From the NCBI GenBank assembly GCA_963681505.1, contig OY811992.1:1151384-1215383 (forward strand): a stretch of 64,000 nt of DNA. The letters are read 5' to 3'. Both the position numbers and the translations under genes were made by a program. Below are positions 30,012 to 39,790 of the stretch, one piece after another. Below the pieces are notes generated by a model. That model worked only from the letters and a program-made list of their open reading frames with translations. It was not told the origin of the DNA and ran no database searches. Origin of the DNA: Eunapius fragilis. Its lineage: Eukaryota > Porifera > Demospongiae > Spongillida > Spongillidae. Positions within the stretch are counted from its first letter, which is position 1; every line of letters starts with the position of its first letter.

Positions 30012-33000
30012 TTAAGTTGTGTTGACTTCTGAAAAGGTTACCACCTTTTTGGGTTCATGTTCTGGTTCACTTGCTGCAGAAGAGGTGACTGATATGCCAC
30101 TCATGCTAAACACAGGTCTGCACGGGCGATGTAGCCATGGAAACCTGAGGATCAGGTGCCAGACAATGACGGCACATATTACAGCATAGGCCACACCCAC
30201 CACAGACATGAGAAAGACAATTGACCCCACGTCATTGCTTCCGTCTGTGTTATTTGCAAAATCAACTTCCTGGTAGTATAGGGAACCCAAAGAAATAACC
30301 AGCAGGTTGATGAGAAAAAATACGTCCAGTATGTTGTGGACGCGACGCTTGAAAGGTTCTATCACAGACTTCAGGAACACTGCAATCATCAGAACCACTC
30401 CAAGGTAGAGGGTGCGGTCGGGAGACGGAAAGAAGGCGGAGATGGTGAAAATGGCTATCCTTATCATCAAGCACACGCCCAACCAGAAGGTAAAAACTTC
30501 CTTAAATGGGCTGAAAAAAACGTCGTACAGAGGCTTAATTCTCCACACACCACGATAGGTGAACGAGGGCACGATTAGAAGTATAGGCACAGGAATTATG
30601 TAAGTGATTAGCAGCGCTAATGAGATGACACAAAGGACTGCGTGCCAGGATGAAAAGTATTCCACGTTGGGGTCAGTGGCCCACGGGAGAATAACAGAAC
30701 TGCTTCCATCATCGTGATAAACATTCAGTTTAGTGTACCCAAGTATCTGAAAGCAGGATTGGGTGATGCTGTTGTAGGACAGCACAATAAGTGTGGCAAC
30801 CAGCTTTGAAGGTGTGAAGTTGCTCTTGGCCAAATACTCGGAGAGTCTGAGAGAGCGACTAGCAAGAAAGATGAACAGCACCATCAGGATGAAGAGGTAT
30901 GCAGGGAAAACCAGACCAAGTCCTGCCCGGGCCAGTGGTGTCATCCCATCGTAGAAGCAGGTCTCAAACCCAATGTTCAGATTGAGAAAGTAAAGTGGTA
31001 TGAGTGCCTGCCTGGCTGCACCTTGGACCTGGGCATAGGTGACCACAACACCAGAATAGAACACCACCCCTGTTAAATAACCCTCAGCCACTGTGATGTG
31101 GAGGAGTGATATGATGGCAATGATGCCTATCCCGGCAGCTGCAAAGAACACCAGCAGACCCAGTGTATTGTTGGTACACTTCATACACTTGTTGGTACCA
31201 AAGACAGCACTGTACCCATCCTGACATCCCCCACATAGGAGTCCTGCACGGTTGTCAGCACACTGTTTGTCCAAGGCTTGGGGTTGCACGGGTCCGATCA
31301 AGCCTGCACAGTAATCAAACACGCAACGCTCATAGACCACTCCCACTTTATCTGGACCTGCTCCTAACCACCACCCATACGCAATGCTAAGCACTTTCAA
31401 AGATGGATGGCACGTTACCTTGGAGGTGTTAATCGCTCCGCTACACCGACAGTCCTGGGTCGTTCCATTGTACTGGAACCCAAATGAGCACACACTCAAA
31501 CTAACCAGAAGTGACTTGCTTGGCACAAGGCTATCCAATGTGTACATTCTTATGAGTGCCTCGGAATTCTCAAGCCCGTTAACCCTCGCTGGAACCTCCA
31601 GGTCCCCAACGCTTACCGATGTCAGCCAGTATCCTGATTCCCCCAGCTGTACAGTGCCGTTACCGTTCTGAGTCTGAGCTATCGCGATCGACGGAACGAT
31701 GTTGCCTAGACGATCGGTGCTCCAGAGGGTCAAGTTGAACTGCTGTCCAGGCATGTAGGAAAGGGGTGTGGTGTTGTCTGCTTTCAGGGTGTTCGTTGGC
31801 GTTGAGACAACGGATGAGGTGTTTGGCCTCTGATCAAAGTGGAAGAGGGGAACGCGCTTGTTTTCGTTCAGGTCGTACAGAATGTTAAGTATGGAACCAT
31901 TCAGGTTGTACCTGCTCCTTATGTCCACTGCCCAAGAGCAGCTGTCCAGGGTGGAGCCGTACAAAGCCCCTCCCAAGACCGCCGTATTGTTTGAAAATAC
32001 CATGGAGATGTTGAGAGCAGACAGGTCTGGGCAGGGGACTTCCGAAGTGCACAGCGAAGCGATGTCGTCAAAGTACAGAAAACAGTCGTAGTACTGAGAA
32101 TAGATTCCTGTTCCAAGTGAGTAGTCTACATATATAGCCCCTCCAATATATAAGGCGGAGTTATTGACAAAACTGACCTCTGAGTTGTTTTTAACTAGCA
32201 AAAATGATGTCGCAGACAGGTGTAGGGCTCCTCCCACCAATCCAGCATTATTGACAAACTCCACCCCTCCTTCAAGGATTACAAGGGAGCTCAGGCTCCC
32301 TATTGCTGTTCCATTATTGCTCAAGAAGCTCGAATCCTTGATAGTGATATTCATGGAGAGTAATTGAACTAGAGAAAATGTCCCAGTGGGGGACTTAGAG
32401 AGTGACTGGCTAACGGTGTTGTTGAGGAATGTGCAGTTCTGTATCGTCACGACGATGCCATTTTGAAGACCGCTGGCTTTGTACTCATAGCCATCGAAGA
32501 TCGGGCCAACGTTGCCATAGTTGCGCTCAAAGTGGCAGCTGTCCATTGTAATTTGGTTGGGCCGATCCACAAACAGCTCAAATGGCGTCGAGTACAGGGA
32601 GTATGCGAACACGCAGCTGCCAATGTACCCAGCATTGCCCGTGAAGTTTGTACGCACGAGTGAGACTGTGTTTGGAGATATTGGCTGGTTTGGCTGCTGA
32701 CGAAACGGGATAGAAATATCCTTGAGGATAGCAATCCCACCTTGTGTCGCATAGTAAACTTTATTGCTATCAGCATTGATCTGTGCACCGTTTTTGAGAA
32801 TGGTGCAGTCGGTGAACACAACAGACGTATTCTGCAATCCCGCGTACCACAATATAGCAACTGCACTGCCGATTGTAGCCGTGTTGTTCTCAAAGGAAGA
32901 CTGCCTGACGCTGACATCAACGCTGTAACCCAACTGGGCAAGGTTTAGGGACAGTCCCCCCCCTGCACCCACAAAGTAGCTGGTGTTTTGGGTGGTCTTG

Positions 33001-33779
33001 ATAAATAGGTACTCGAGCTGATGGATCAGCTCAGAGCCACAGTAGGAGTTGTAGGAGAACGTGTTGTTGTCAATGTTCAAGAACACGGGACCGCTGGTGC
33101 TTTGGTTAAGGTAGTCCACGTAGATAAATTGAGCCCCTCCCCCTACCGTTTTGTTGTTAGACAGTCCGAGGTCGTAATCAAGGACGAAACACTGTTGGCC
33201 CTTGTTGAATGAAAACACGTTGTCAGTAAAGTTGGACTGTCCCGCAACGTTAACGCCCACTAGACCTATTCCGGTTGTGTTCGTGATGATCACGTGGTCC
33301 ACAGTGACATCTGTGCAGCTGGCAACGACAACGGCCACTCTGATATCGTCAGCCAACTGTATGAAGAGGTCAACCAAGACGTTGATGGCATTGTTCAGTG
33401 CAATGGCGTTAGAGCCGTTAAGCCCGCATCCAGTTATCGTGAGGCCTTGAAGCGTTAGGCGGGTGACGTTGAGAAATGCAAGTCCCAATCCAGGGGCACA
33501 CGTGATCTGCACTCCTGCTCCATTACCGATCAACGAGATATCCGATACGTTTCCAACGACGTTGAACTTCTGTACGCAGTGGCATCCAGGCTGTATCTGG
33601 AGGTAATCACCAGAGGAGATACCTCCCAGTGCCTGATCGATGGTAGTTCCGTTGACCGCAGACCCGCACGGCTGGTTACAGGAAGAGGAGGGGCTGACCG
33701 TTACGTTCGAACTAGAGGTGAGCGTAAGACAGGCCAAGAAGATGACGATCGGCTCAACAACGCCCATAAGTGCAACCAT
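30012..33779 (-). CDS. Large beta-helix ectodomain, multipass membrane protein, paralogue 3
   Basis: Intronless, 1255 residues, ATG at 33779 in the same context as paralogue 2. Same plan: signal peptide, beta-helix repeats (GGALHLSATS, GGAIYVDYSL), the Cys-rich NRAGLLCGGCQDGYSAVFGT, about eight membrane helices, and the same SRSLRLSEYLAKSNFTPSK loop. The Cys-rich motif has GGC where the other two have GRC. The C-terminal tail differs: it ends EPKKVVTFSEVNTT and lacks the PKFxQxREPLLDG motif of the others, so cytoplasmic interactions may differ. The N-terminal roughly 190 codons and 5' flank are nearly identical to paralogue 2 in inverted orientation. Function unknown. Confidence 0.88.
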   Translation of the reverse strand: MVALMGVVEPIVIFLACLTLTSSSNVTVSPSSSCNQPCGSAVNGTTIDQALGGISSGDYLQIQPGCHCVQKFNVVGNVSDISLIGNGAGVQITCAPGLGLAFLNVTRLTLQGLTITGCGLNGSNAIALNNAINVLVDLFIQLADDIRVAVVVASCTDVTVDHVIITNTTGIGLVGVNVAGQSNFTDNVFSFNKGQQCFVLDYDLGLSNNKTVGGGAQFIYVDYLNQSTSGPVFLNIDNNTFSYNSYCGSELIHQLEYLFIKTTQNTSYFVGAGGGLSLNLAQLGYSVDVSVRQSSFENNTATIGSAVAILWYAGLQNTSVVFTDCTILKNGAQINADSNKVYYATQGGIAILKDISIPFRQQPNQPISPNTVSLVRTNFTGNAGYIGSCVFAYSLYSTPFELFVDRPNQITMDSCHFERNYGNVGPIFDGYEYKASGLQNGIVVTIQNCTFLNNTVSQSLSKSPTGTFSLVQLLSMNITIKDSSFLSNNGTAIGSLSSLVILEGGVEFVNNAGLVGGALHLSATSFLLVKNNSEVSFVNNSALYIGGAIYVDYSLGTGIYSQYYDCFLYFDDIASLCTSEVPCPDLSALNISMVFSNNTAVLGGALYGSTLDSCSWAVDIRSRYNLNGSILNILYDLNENKRVPLFHFDQRPNTSSVVSTPTNTLKADNTTPLSYMPGQQFNLTLWSTDRLGNIVPSIAIAQTQNGNGTVQLGESGYWLTSVSVGDLEVPARVNGLENSEALIRMYTLDSLVPSKSLLVSLSVCSFGFQYNGTTQDCRCSGAINTSKVTCHPSLKVLSIAYGWWLGAGPDKVGVVYERCVFDYCAGLIGPVQPQALDKQCADNRAGLLCGGCQDGYSAVFGTNKCMKCTNNTLGLLVFFAAAGIGIIAIISLLHITVAEGYLTGVVFYSGVVVTYAQVQGAARQALIPLYFLNLNIGFETCFYDGMTPLARAGLGLVFPAYLFILMVLFIFLASRSLRLSEYLAKSNFTPSKLVATLIVLSYNSITQSCFQILGYTKLNVYHDDGSSSVILPWATDPNVEYFSSWHAVLCVISLALLITYIIPVPILLIVPSFTYRGVWRIKPLYDVFFSPFKEVFTFWLGVCLMIRIAIFTISAFFPSPDRTLYLGVVLMIAVFLKSVIEPFKRRVHNILDVFFLINLLVISLGSLYYQEVDFANNTDGSNDVGSIVFLMSVVGVAYAVICAVIVWHLILRFPWLHRPCRPVFSMSGISVTSSAASEPEHEPKKVVTFSEVNTT

Positions 33780-33929
33780 GGCAGAGTATTACGAGTTGGG
33801 CGGAGGTGAAGGGGCAACGTTTACTTAGCGGACTTTGTGAATAATATGACGAGCTGTCACGTGCCTCATTACATTGCAGGTGTGGCACGTGGACAGTTAT
33901 TAGTTGTTAAGACACTATTACGATCAGAA
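33780..33929. promoter_or_regulatory. 150-bp bidirectional promoter, paralogue 3 / FBXO3
   Basis: Start codons 33779 (-) and 33930 (+) are 150 bp apart. Two CACGTG E-boxes lie at 33858-33863 and 33886-33891. The first is in the block shared with the paralogue-1/2 promoter. The second, within GTGGCACGTGGACAG, is on the FBXO3 side. Confidence 0.65.
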
Positions 33930-36900
33930 ATGGATGGTGTCGTCACGGCTATCACAGATCTGCCTCCTGAGCTACTGGAGAGCATATTTGAATATCTTAC
34001 AGTCGAAGAATTGACAGTGTGAGCAATCATACAAATAGGCGTACCGTCCTGGGTGATGAATAACCTTTATGTTATATCAATAGTGTGGCCCATTCTTGCC
34101 ACCACTTCTACCTTTCAGTGAGACACATGGAGAAAATTTGGAAGTCGCACTGCAACTCCGTTTGGGTATGCAACCGGTAAGCAGTCCAACTTTCGAGCAC
34201 GCAGCTAGCTGTAGAAGAGAGGGGGATGCAACGTGTGTCTATTCTATTCTGTAGAATTGTCTAATGTGTCTATTCTGTAGACAAATAAGGACTTCAACAA
34301 ACATAAAAACATAGCTGCTGACCTACCAGCAAAAATTCTTACCAAAGATCTTGACCAAGATGGTGTGGATTTAGGCAAATTCTGGTCCAAGGACTTGCCC
34401 ATCATCTTGCCTCCATTGTTCAAGATCTTGCCACAATGGAGGCTATATCATGGCCATGATTTTGCCTCTACTGTTCAAGATCCTGCCATCTTGACCTGTG
34501 ATCATGGCCATGATTTTGCCTCCATTGTTCAAGATCTTGCCATCTTGACCCGCCAACGTTGACAAATACATATCTGGGCTGGCCCAAATGGTTGGGTTGT
34601 GGTAGGAGCTGCTTTAGCCCAACCACTTCTAAAAATATAAATAAAAATTTAAATTTCACTTGGCTTGATATACAGATAGGTTGTCATTGAATTATGCATG
34701 AAACTGCCTGTTACAAAGCTGGGGCAACAGTCTTGTTACAAAGCTGGGGCAACAGTCTTGTTACAAAGCTGGGGCAACAGTCTTGTTACAAAGCTGGGGC
34801 AACAGTCTTGTTACAAAGCTGGGGCAACAGTCTTGTTACAAAGCTGGGGCAACAGTCTTGCATTACATTGTAATACTGGGATTATAATTGCATCATCTAA
34901 TTAATTATTCATATAGCCAACCACTTTTAAGTATATTGCGCTTGTCCTGCATATGTGACTGAGTAAATGACATGACAGTGTACCCAGTAGTTCACAGGAT
35001 TGTCTGATTGCCTCACTAAATCTCTTGATTTCTTTTTTCTGCTAAGCAATCTGTCAAATAATATGTAGCATTAAAAACAATGGCTCCCATGTAGTAAAAA
35101 ATGCCTACATCTTCTTAGGAGCTTCATATTTTTTTTTTTTTTTTTAAAGTCAACCGCTCTCCTTGTGAGCTCTTAACAAATGGATAGAATAGATCAGGGT
35201 TATGGTCGAAATCAAATGAGGAGTTGAAAAAAAAAAAAATTGTTCCATGCAAAGTCAGACTCCATGAAAACATACGTCTTTAGCGAACGATAATACTAGT
35301 AGTCTGCCCTCGTGCCCAGTCCCATTGTTCTCCTCCCTTTATTTTAGTATAACATGGTCCTAAATGATGCCCTTTATCTTCGTGGGTCAGCAGTGTGCAT
35401 GAGGTTGAATTGATGTGCAAAATACCTTAGTTGGCTGTTATAACCTATGACTATGGCTCCATGTTTCTATTATAGCGTTTAATGTAACCATGGCATCGCT
35501 TTATCTGCAGGGCTGTTCAGAGAGCTGGTACAGGCCTGGGGACTGTTAGGTCATTACGAGCCCCATCAGTCTGTTACTCGACAAAAATAAATTGGAATCA
35601 TTAAAAGCAGCAGTTTATTAAACCCTTAGTTGTTAGTGTGGCACTTGCGCTACACACGTAAGCAACAGTATTTGATGATAGGAGGTGGAGAAGTGATTTT
35701 GTATAGGGGCGGCATTTAAACTAAAGCAAATATATATGCACATAGGGACCGGGCCAAGCCACATGATAAAGCATGGGCCCCAGTCAGCAACCCCCTTGGG
35801 CTCCCCCCCCCCCCCCCCCCCCCCCGACCCTGTTTATCTGTCACTAGGTATTCCACACTTTTCTATGTAGTTGTTTTTGTCAAAATGCCTTTGCGTCAAC
35901 AAAAGAAAAAGAACAACAAGCTGAATAATACCTCAAGAGCTGAGAACAAGTATTCAAAGATTGGATCATCCTTCCCCCAAAACCTTGTTCCCTTCCTTTT
36001 TATACACCACCTTTTGCCTTCGCCTCCAATTCCTATATCTCACCTCCGTTCTCATTAGAGAATGGTTTTCTTTACTTGTGTTATTAAAAACTGTGACGTT
36101 AACTTACCCTCTCTGTCACCTATGTCCTCTCCCCACCATTTTCATACGTCCGTCACCATCTGATCTGGTGGGGAAAATGTTAATCTAGACCCAATCATGT
36201 CATGTACTATCGGTGTGTAGGGTTGTCACACTTAATTTAACAATATTACATGATTGTAAGATCTTGATTATTTTGGCCACGAATATTCAATCTTGGCCAT
36301 CCTGGGACTTTGACCAATCTATGGGCTCTGCTGGGATGATGTTGCATTCCCTCTGTATAACCCTGTATATTAAGTTTGGTTATTTTGTACGCACACTCCC
36401 TTGTTAGGTTGAACTCTAACTGCACTAACTGGTGCCAGCAATGGGAGCAGCTATGCAAGAATTTTGGTCGCTACAGAAAATGTTACGCAGGTGTGAAGAA
36501 AGCTTGGATGCGCATAGAGGAATATCTGTGCTCATACAAAGGTGAGTACCCCCCTCCCCCTCACCCTCCCCCCCAAAAGGCATGTGTATGTTATTCATGT
36601 GCTGTGATTGTGATCTCTTTGCATGTGGTTGGCGGTTGTGGCCTGGTGGAGCAGACACCGGGGCCGTGAGCCTTTCCAATGCACTTGCAGGTAACGGTGC
36701 CTTTTTGTGTGGCTAAACCTCTGTCCCTCGACCAAGTATGTGGTTTGCCATATAGACGGCGTCAGTGAGGATCAACTTCAGACTGCAGAGGACGAACTAG
36801 GGTAACAGCCCTTTGTTGCAAAGGAAGGTGTCAAATTATATCCATCTCTTTTTTTTAGGTTCAAACTGCCGATGGAGTATAGATGTGCCTTGAGAATGCA

Positions 36901-39612
36901 CAACGGACAACGTCTGGGCCAGCCATCGTGAGCTATGCCTCTCCTAAATGACCTGGGTTCACGCACTTATGTCTTTTCCTCCTGTCTTGTGACCACTTTC
37001 CTGACCGCTTCAATACTATCTCAGCTTCTTGGGAGGATTGGAGTTTTACACTTTTTCAGCCTTCATCTTCATGCTACCATTGGAATTTGCTGTACGTCTG
37101 CCGTCATTTTACCCATGTACACACTAATGTATGCATGCATATTTGGTTTGATAGGTTCAGTTGCATACAAGACAGAGTGAGAGTGATGGTACCATTTGGT
37201 CCAGAAACCCCCAATATATGCTGATAGCAGCGAGCGCACCTGATAATAACGACGACTATCCTTCCAGTCGGTCCTCCCTTCAGCTGTCCCTTGACTACTC
37301 CTTTGTGATGGCTCTGGATGGCTGCAAACATACACCACATGGTCACATTGTGCAAGCTACAGCCCTGGTGTGTGAAGAGGGAGGAGGCAGTGGGGAGAGA
37401 TGTGAAGAGGGAGGAGGCAGTGGGGATGGGGAGGTGTGAAGAGGGAGGAGGCAGTGGGGACGGGGAGGTGTGAAGAGGGAGGAGGCAGTGGGAGGGGAGG
37501 TGTGTGAAGAGGGAGGAGGCAGTGGGGTGGGAGGAGGCAGTGGGGAGGGGGAGGTGTGTGAAGAGGGAGGAGGCAGTGGGGAGGGGGAGGTGTGAAGAGG
37601 GAGGAGGCAGTGGGGAGGGGAGATATGAAGAGGGAGGAGGCAGTGGGGAGGGGGAGGTGTGAAGAGGGAGGATGCAGTGGGGAGGGGAGGTGTGTGAAGA
37701 GGGAGGTGGTAGTGGGGAGGGAGGTGTGTGAAGAGGGAGGGAGGGGGATAGATATGCATGTTCTGTACATTGATGGCTGCTAATACGCACCAGGACCTCT
37801 ACAGCCGTCGCCATAAGGGAGTCTACCCAGAGGCAAGACAATGTCCCCATGGAGGGGTCATCAGTAATCATTGTGTGGGACTTATTGGTGAAGGTTAGTG
37901 TGTGTGTGTGTGTTTCTCATGAAAGGTTGGCATTGCTTCCAGACTATCCCCCTCCATTTTTCAGCCCGTAGCTTTAAGGACTGGCTGATGAACCATGCTG
38001 AATCGCTTCCATTCTACACAGTTGTGGATAGAAAAAAACTTTTGAGGTAACCCTGCCAACAGCAGATGATAATGATTATGTGTAGTCAGTTATGAATCAG
38101 GGTGGTGGTGGGAGACAATACATGTAAGGTGGGAGTGGTAGTGTGCTGTGAGGAGGTATGCATTTAAGTATGTACATCTGTATGTATGGTACCATTGTTG
38201 ACTTATAACATTGGGTTTACATAAGACGTGGATTATTTTGGGGAAAATTCAGAAAATGAATAATTCCGGAGTTGCTTGGTTTTGTTATTAAATCAGGCAT
38301 TTTGATAGCTAGAGCACATTTACGACTGCTAAGGAAAGAATCCTCTGGTTCATACGAGCCCTCTGAAGTTAGACAATTCTGGAAATGGGCTGCAACTAGT
38401 GCTCTTTTTTCTGGGCTTGCTCAGGTCGATCAGAGCTGTTCAAGCCTTTTTATGTAAATAAGAAGTATTCAGAAGTGTTTTCTTGCTGCCGCTATTTTCA
38501 TTTGACTTGTCTTGTTAAGTAGTGAAGCGTATTGCAGACTGCAGAAGGTAACTAAGTGACCACGCCCCCATGCTGTGTTCACATATGGAGAATTGATTGT
38601 TCCAGAATGAATTCTCATTGGGGGGGGGGAGGTTGTAGATGGAGCACAAAAACGTGCAGTGTTCCAAACTGGCAGCTCTGGTTTGTTCTTTATTTTTGTA
38701 TAGCCTTTTCATAGTGTAACAACATGCTTTATTAGCTTAACAACAAAAAAATGTTCACTTTGAAAAATGGCCCACTTTGACACATGACAGTGATAGGAAG
38801 CCTTATGGTTCTTATACTTCTATATTGCTTTATTTTCCCAAAAAAAAATTTCCACCTCTTACATACACCCGATGATTTAAAAAAATTTGTATCAAAGGGT
38901 TCCCTTGGATTAGTGATGACATTTTTAAATAAATTGTTTGAAGGTTCTACCACAGTCCAGAGTGTAGTGCTACCACTGGTTACTGGAAGGTCACGGTAGC
39001 CCTTGGTCTGGACCCCACACTTGGTCTCTGGTCCCAGTCTGACCTCAACAGCGTTGTGCAGCTCATCTCTGTACCAATGGCCAGTTACTCTTACCGGGTC
39101 AGGTGTGTGTTTGTGGGTGTGTGGGTGTGCACTACTTGAAATATTTATCTCCATTCCCCAGCATCAAGATGGATGACGATGCCCCTGAATCAGGTGAACA
39201 CCCACATTTGCCCCACACACGCACCATTCACACATTACACATACACAAGAGACATGTCAGTTGGTGAGTCGTCGCTGGGTCATCAAGGACTCCCAGGGTA
39301 ACAAAGAGGTCATCGAGGGTGAGGGCATAGTGGGAGAGACGCCCACCTTCCCCCCAGGCCACGCCCACCACTACGCTAGCTGCTCTCACGTGGTAAACTG
39401 CGAGTATTCCACCATGGAAGGCCATTACACAATGGAGTACACGCGGAAAGGTTAGCCTTTTCGTTGTCATGAGGTCCCTCCCCCTTCTAATGTGCACCAT
39501 TTAAGAACACTCTCATGCCACACACACACACACACACACACACACAGCTGGTACGTTCACAATTAGAGTACCACAGTTCCGCATGACCATCCCAAAGGTT
39601 GTGTGGGCATAG
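33930..39612 (+). CDS. FBXO3: F-box only protein 3 (F-box, SUKH-like, ApaG domains)
   Basis: Substrate-recognition subunit of SCF (SKP1-CUL1-F-box) ubiquitin ligases. Exons seen: 33930-34018 (F-box, ITDLPPELLESIFEYLTVEE), 34084-34176 (VRHMEKIWKSHCNSVW), 36408-36541 (FGRYRKCYAGVKKAWMRIEE), 36756-36801, 36859-36927 (KLPMEYRCALRMHNGQRLG, SUKH-like), about 37178-37367, 37794-37893, 37965-38046 (RSFKDWLMNHAE), 38961-39102 (ECSATTGYWKVTVALGLDP, start of ApaG), 39162-39193, 39250-39450 (CQLVSRRWVIKDSQGNKEV) and 39548-39612 (FRMTIPKVVWA, TAG). A short exon between 38046 and 38961 is probably missing from this list, since the phases do not join. The protein stops right after the ApaG domain and lacks the long acidic tail of the vertebrate form. 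Divergent from paralogue 3, convergent with taspase-1. Confidence 0.9.
34420..34560. repeat. Roughly 66-bp repeat in FBXO3 intron 2
   Basis: Two to three imperfect copies of CATGGCCATGATTTTGCCTC followed by CATTGTTCAAGATCTTGCCATCTTGACC. No coding signal. Confidence 0.8.
34711..34860 (+). repeat. 25-bp tandem repeat, six perfect copies
   Basis: Six uninterrupted copies of TTACAAAGCTGGGGCAACAG followed by TCTTG in FBXO3 intron 2. Perfect identity implies recent amplification. Confidence 0.97.
35797..35826 (+). repeat. Poly(C) run in FBXO3 intron 2
   Basis: About 28 consecutive C residues after GGGCTC. The rest of this 2.2 kb intron (34177-36407) shows no other recognised feature apart from the two tandem repeats. 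Confidence 0.85.
37368..37740 (+). repeat. About 34-bp minisatellite that begins at an FBXO3 donor and fills the intron
   Basis: About eleven copies of GTGTGAAGAGGGAGGAGGCA followed by GTGGGGAGGGGGAG. The exon ends AGCCCTG at 37367 and the intron starts GTGTGTGAAGAGGG, the first repeat unit. The array makes up almost all of the intron 37368-37793. Confidence 0.9.
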
Positions 39613-39790
39613 TGCCTAAAGGAGAAGGCCGAACACTGGTCTGGGGACCCGTTAGCCACACTCTTATTCCCAATGATGCTGCGTACGTCACCTGCTTTTG
39701 GCTATTAAATATTGGAGGTCATTTATGGTGCTGAGAATAGTTGTTTTAAAAAATAGATACATTTCAAAACTCAGCTACTAAGGGTCATTG

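Noticed and set aside
19543..33779. Bacterial contamination, because the ectodomains resemble chlamydial polymorphic membrane proteins
   Set aside because: No autotransporter barrel, a C-terminal eukaryote-like multipass region, shared short promoters with FBXO3, and continuous animal sequence on both sides.
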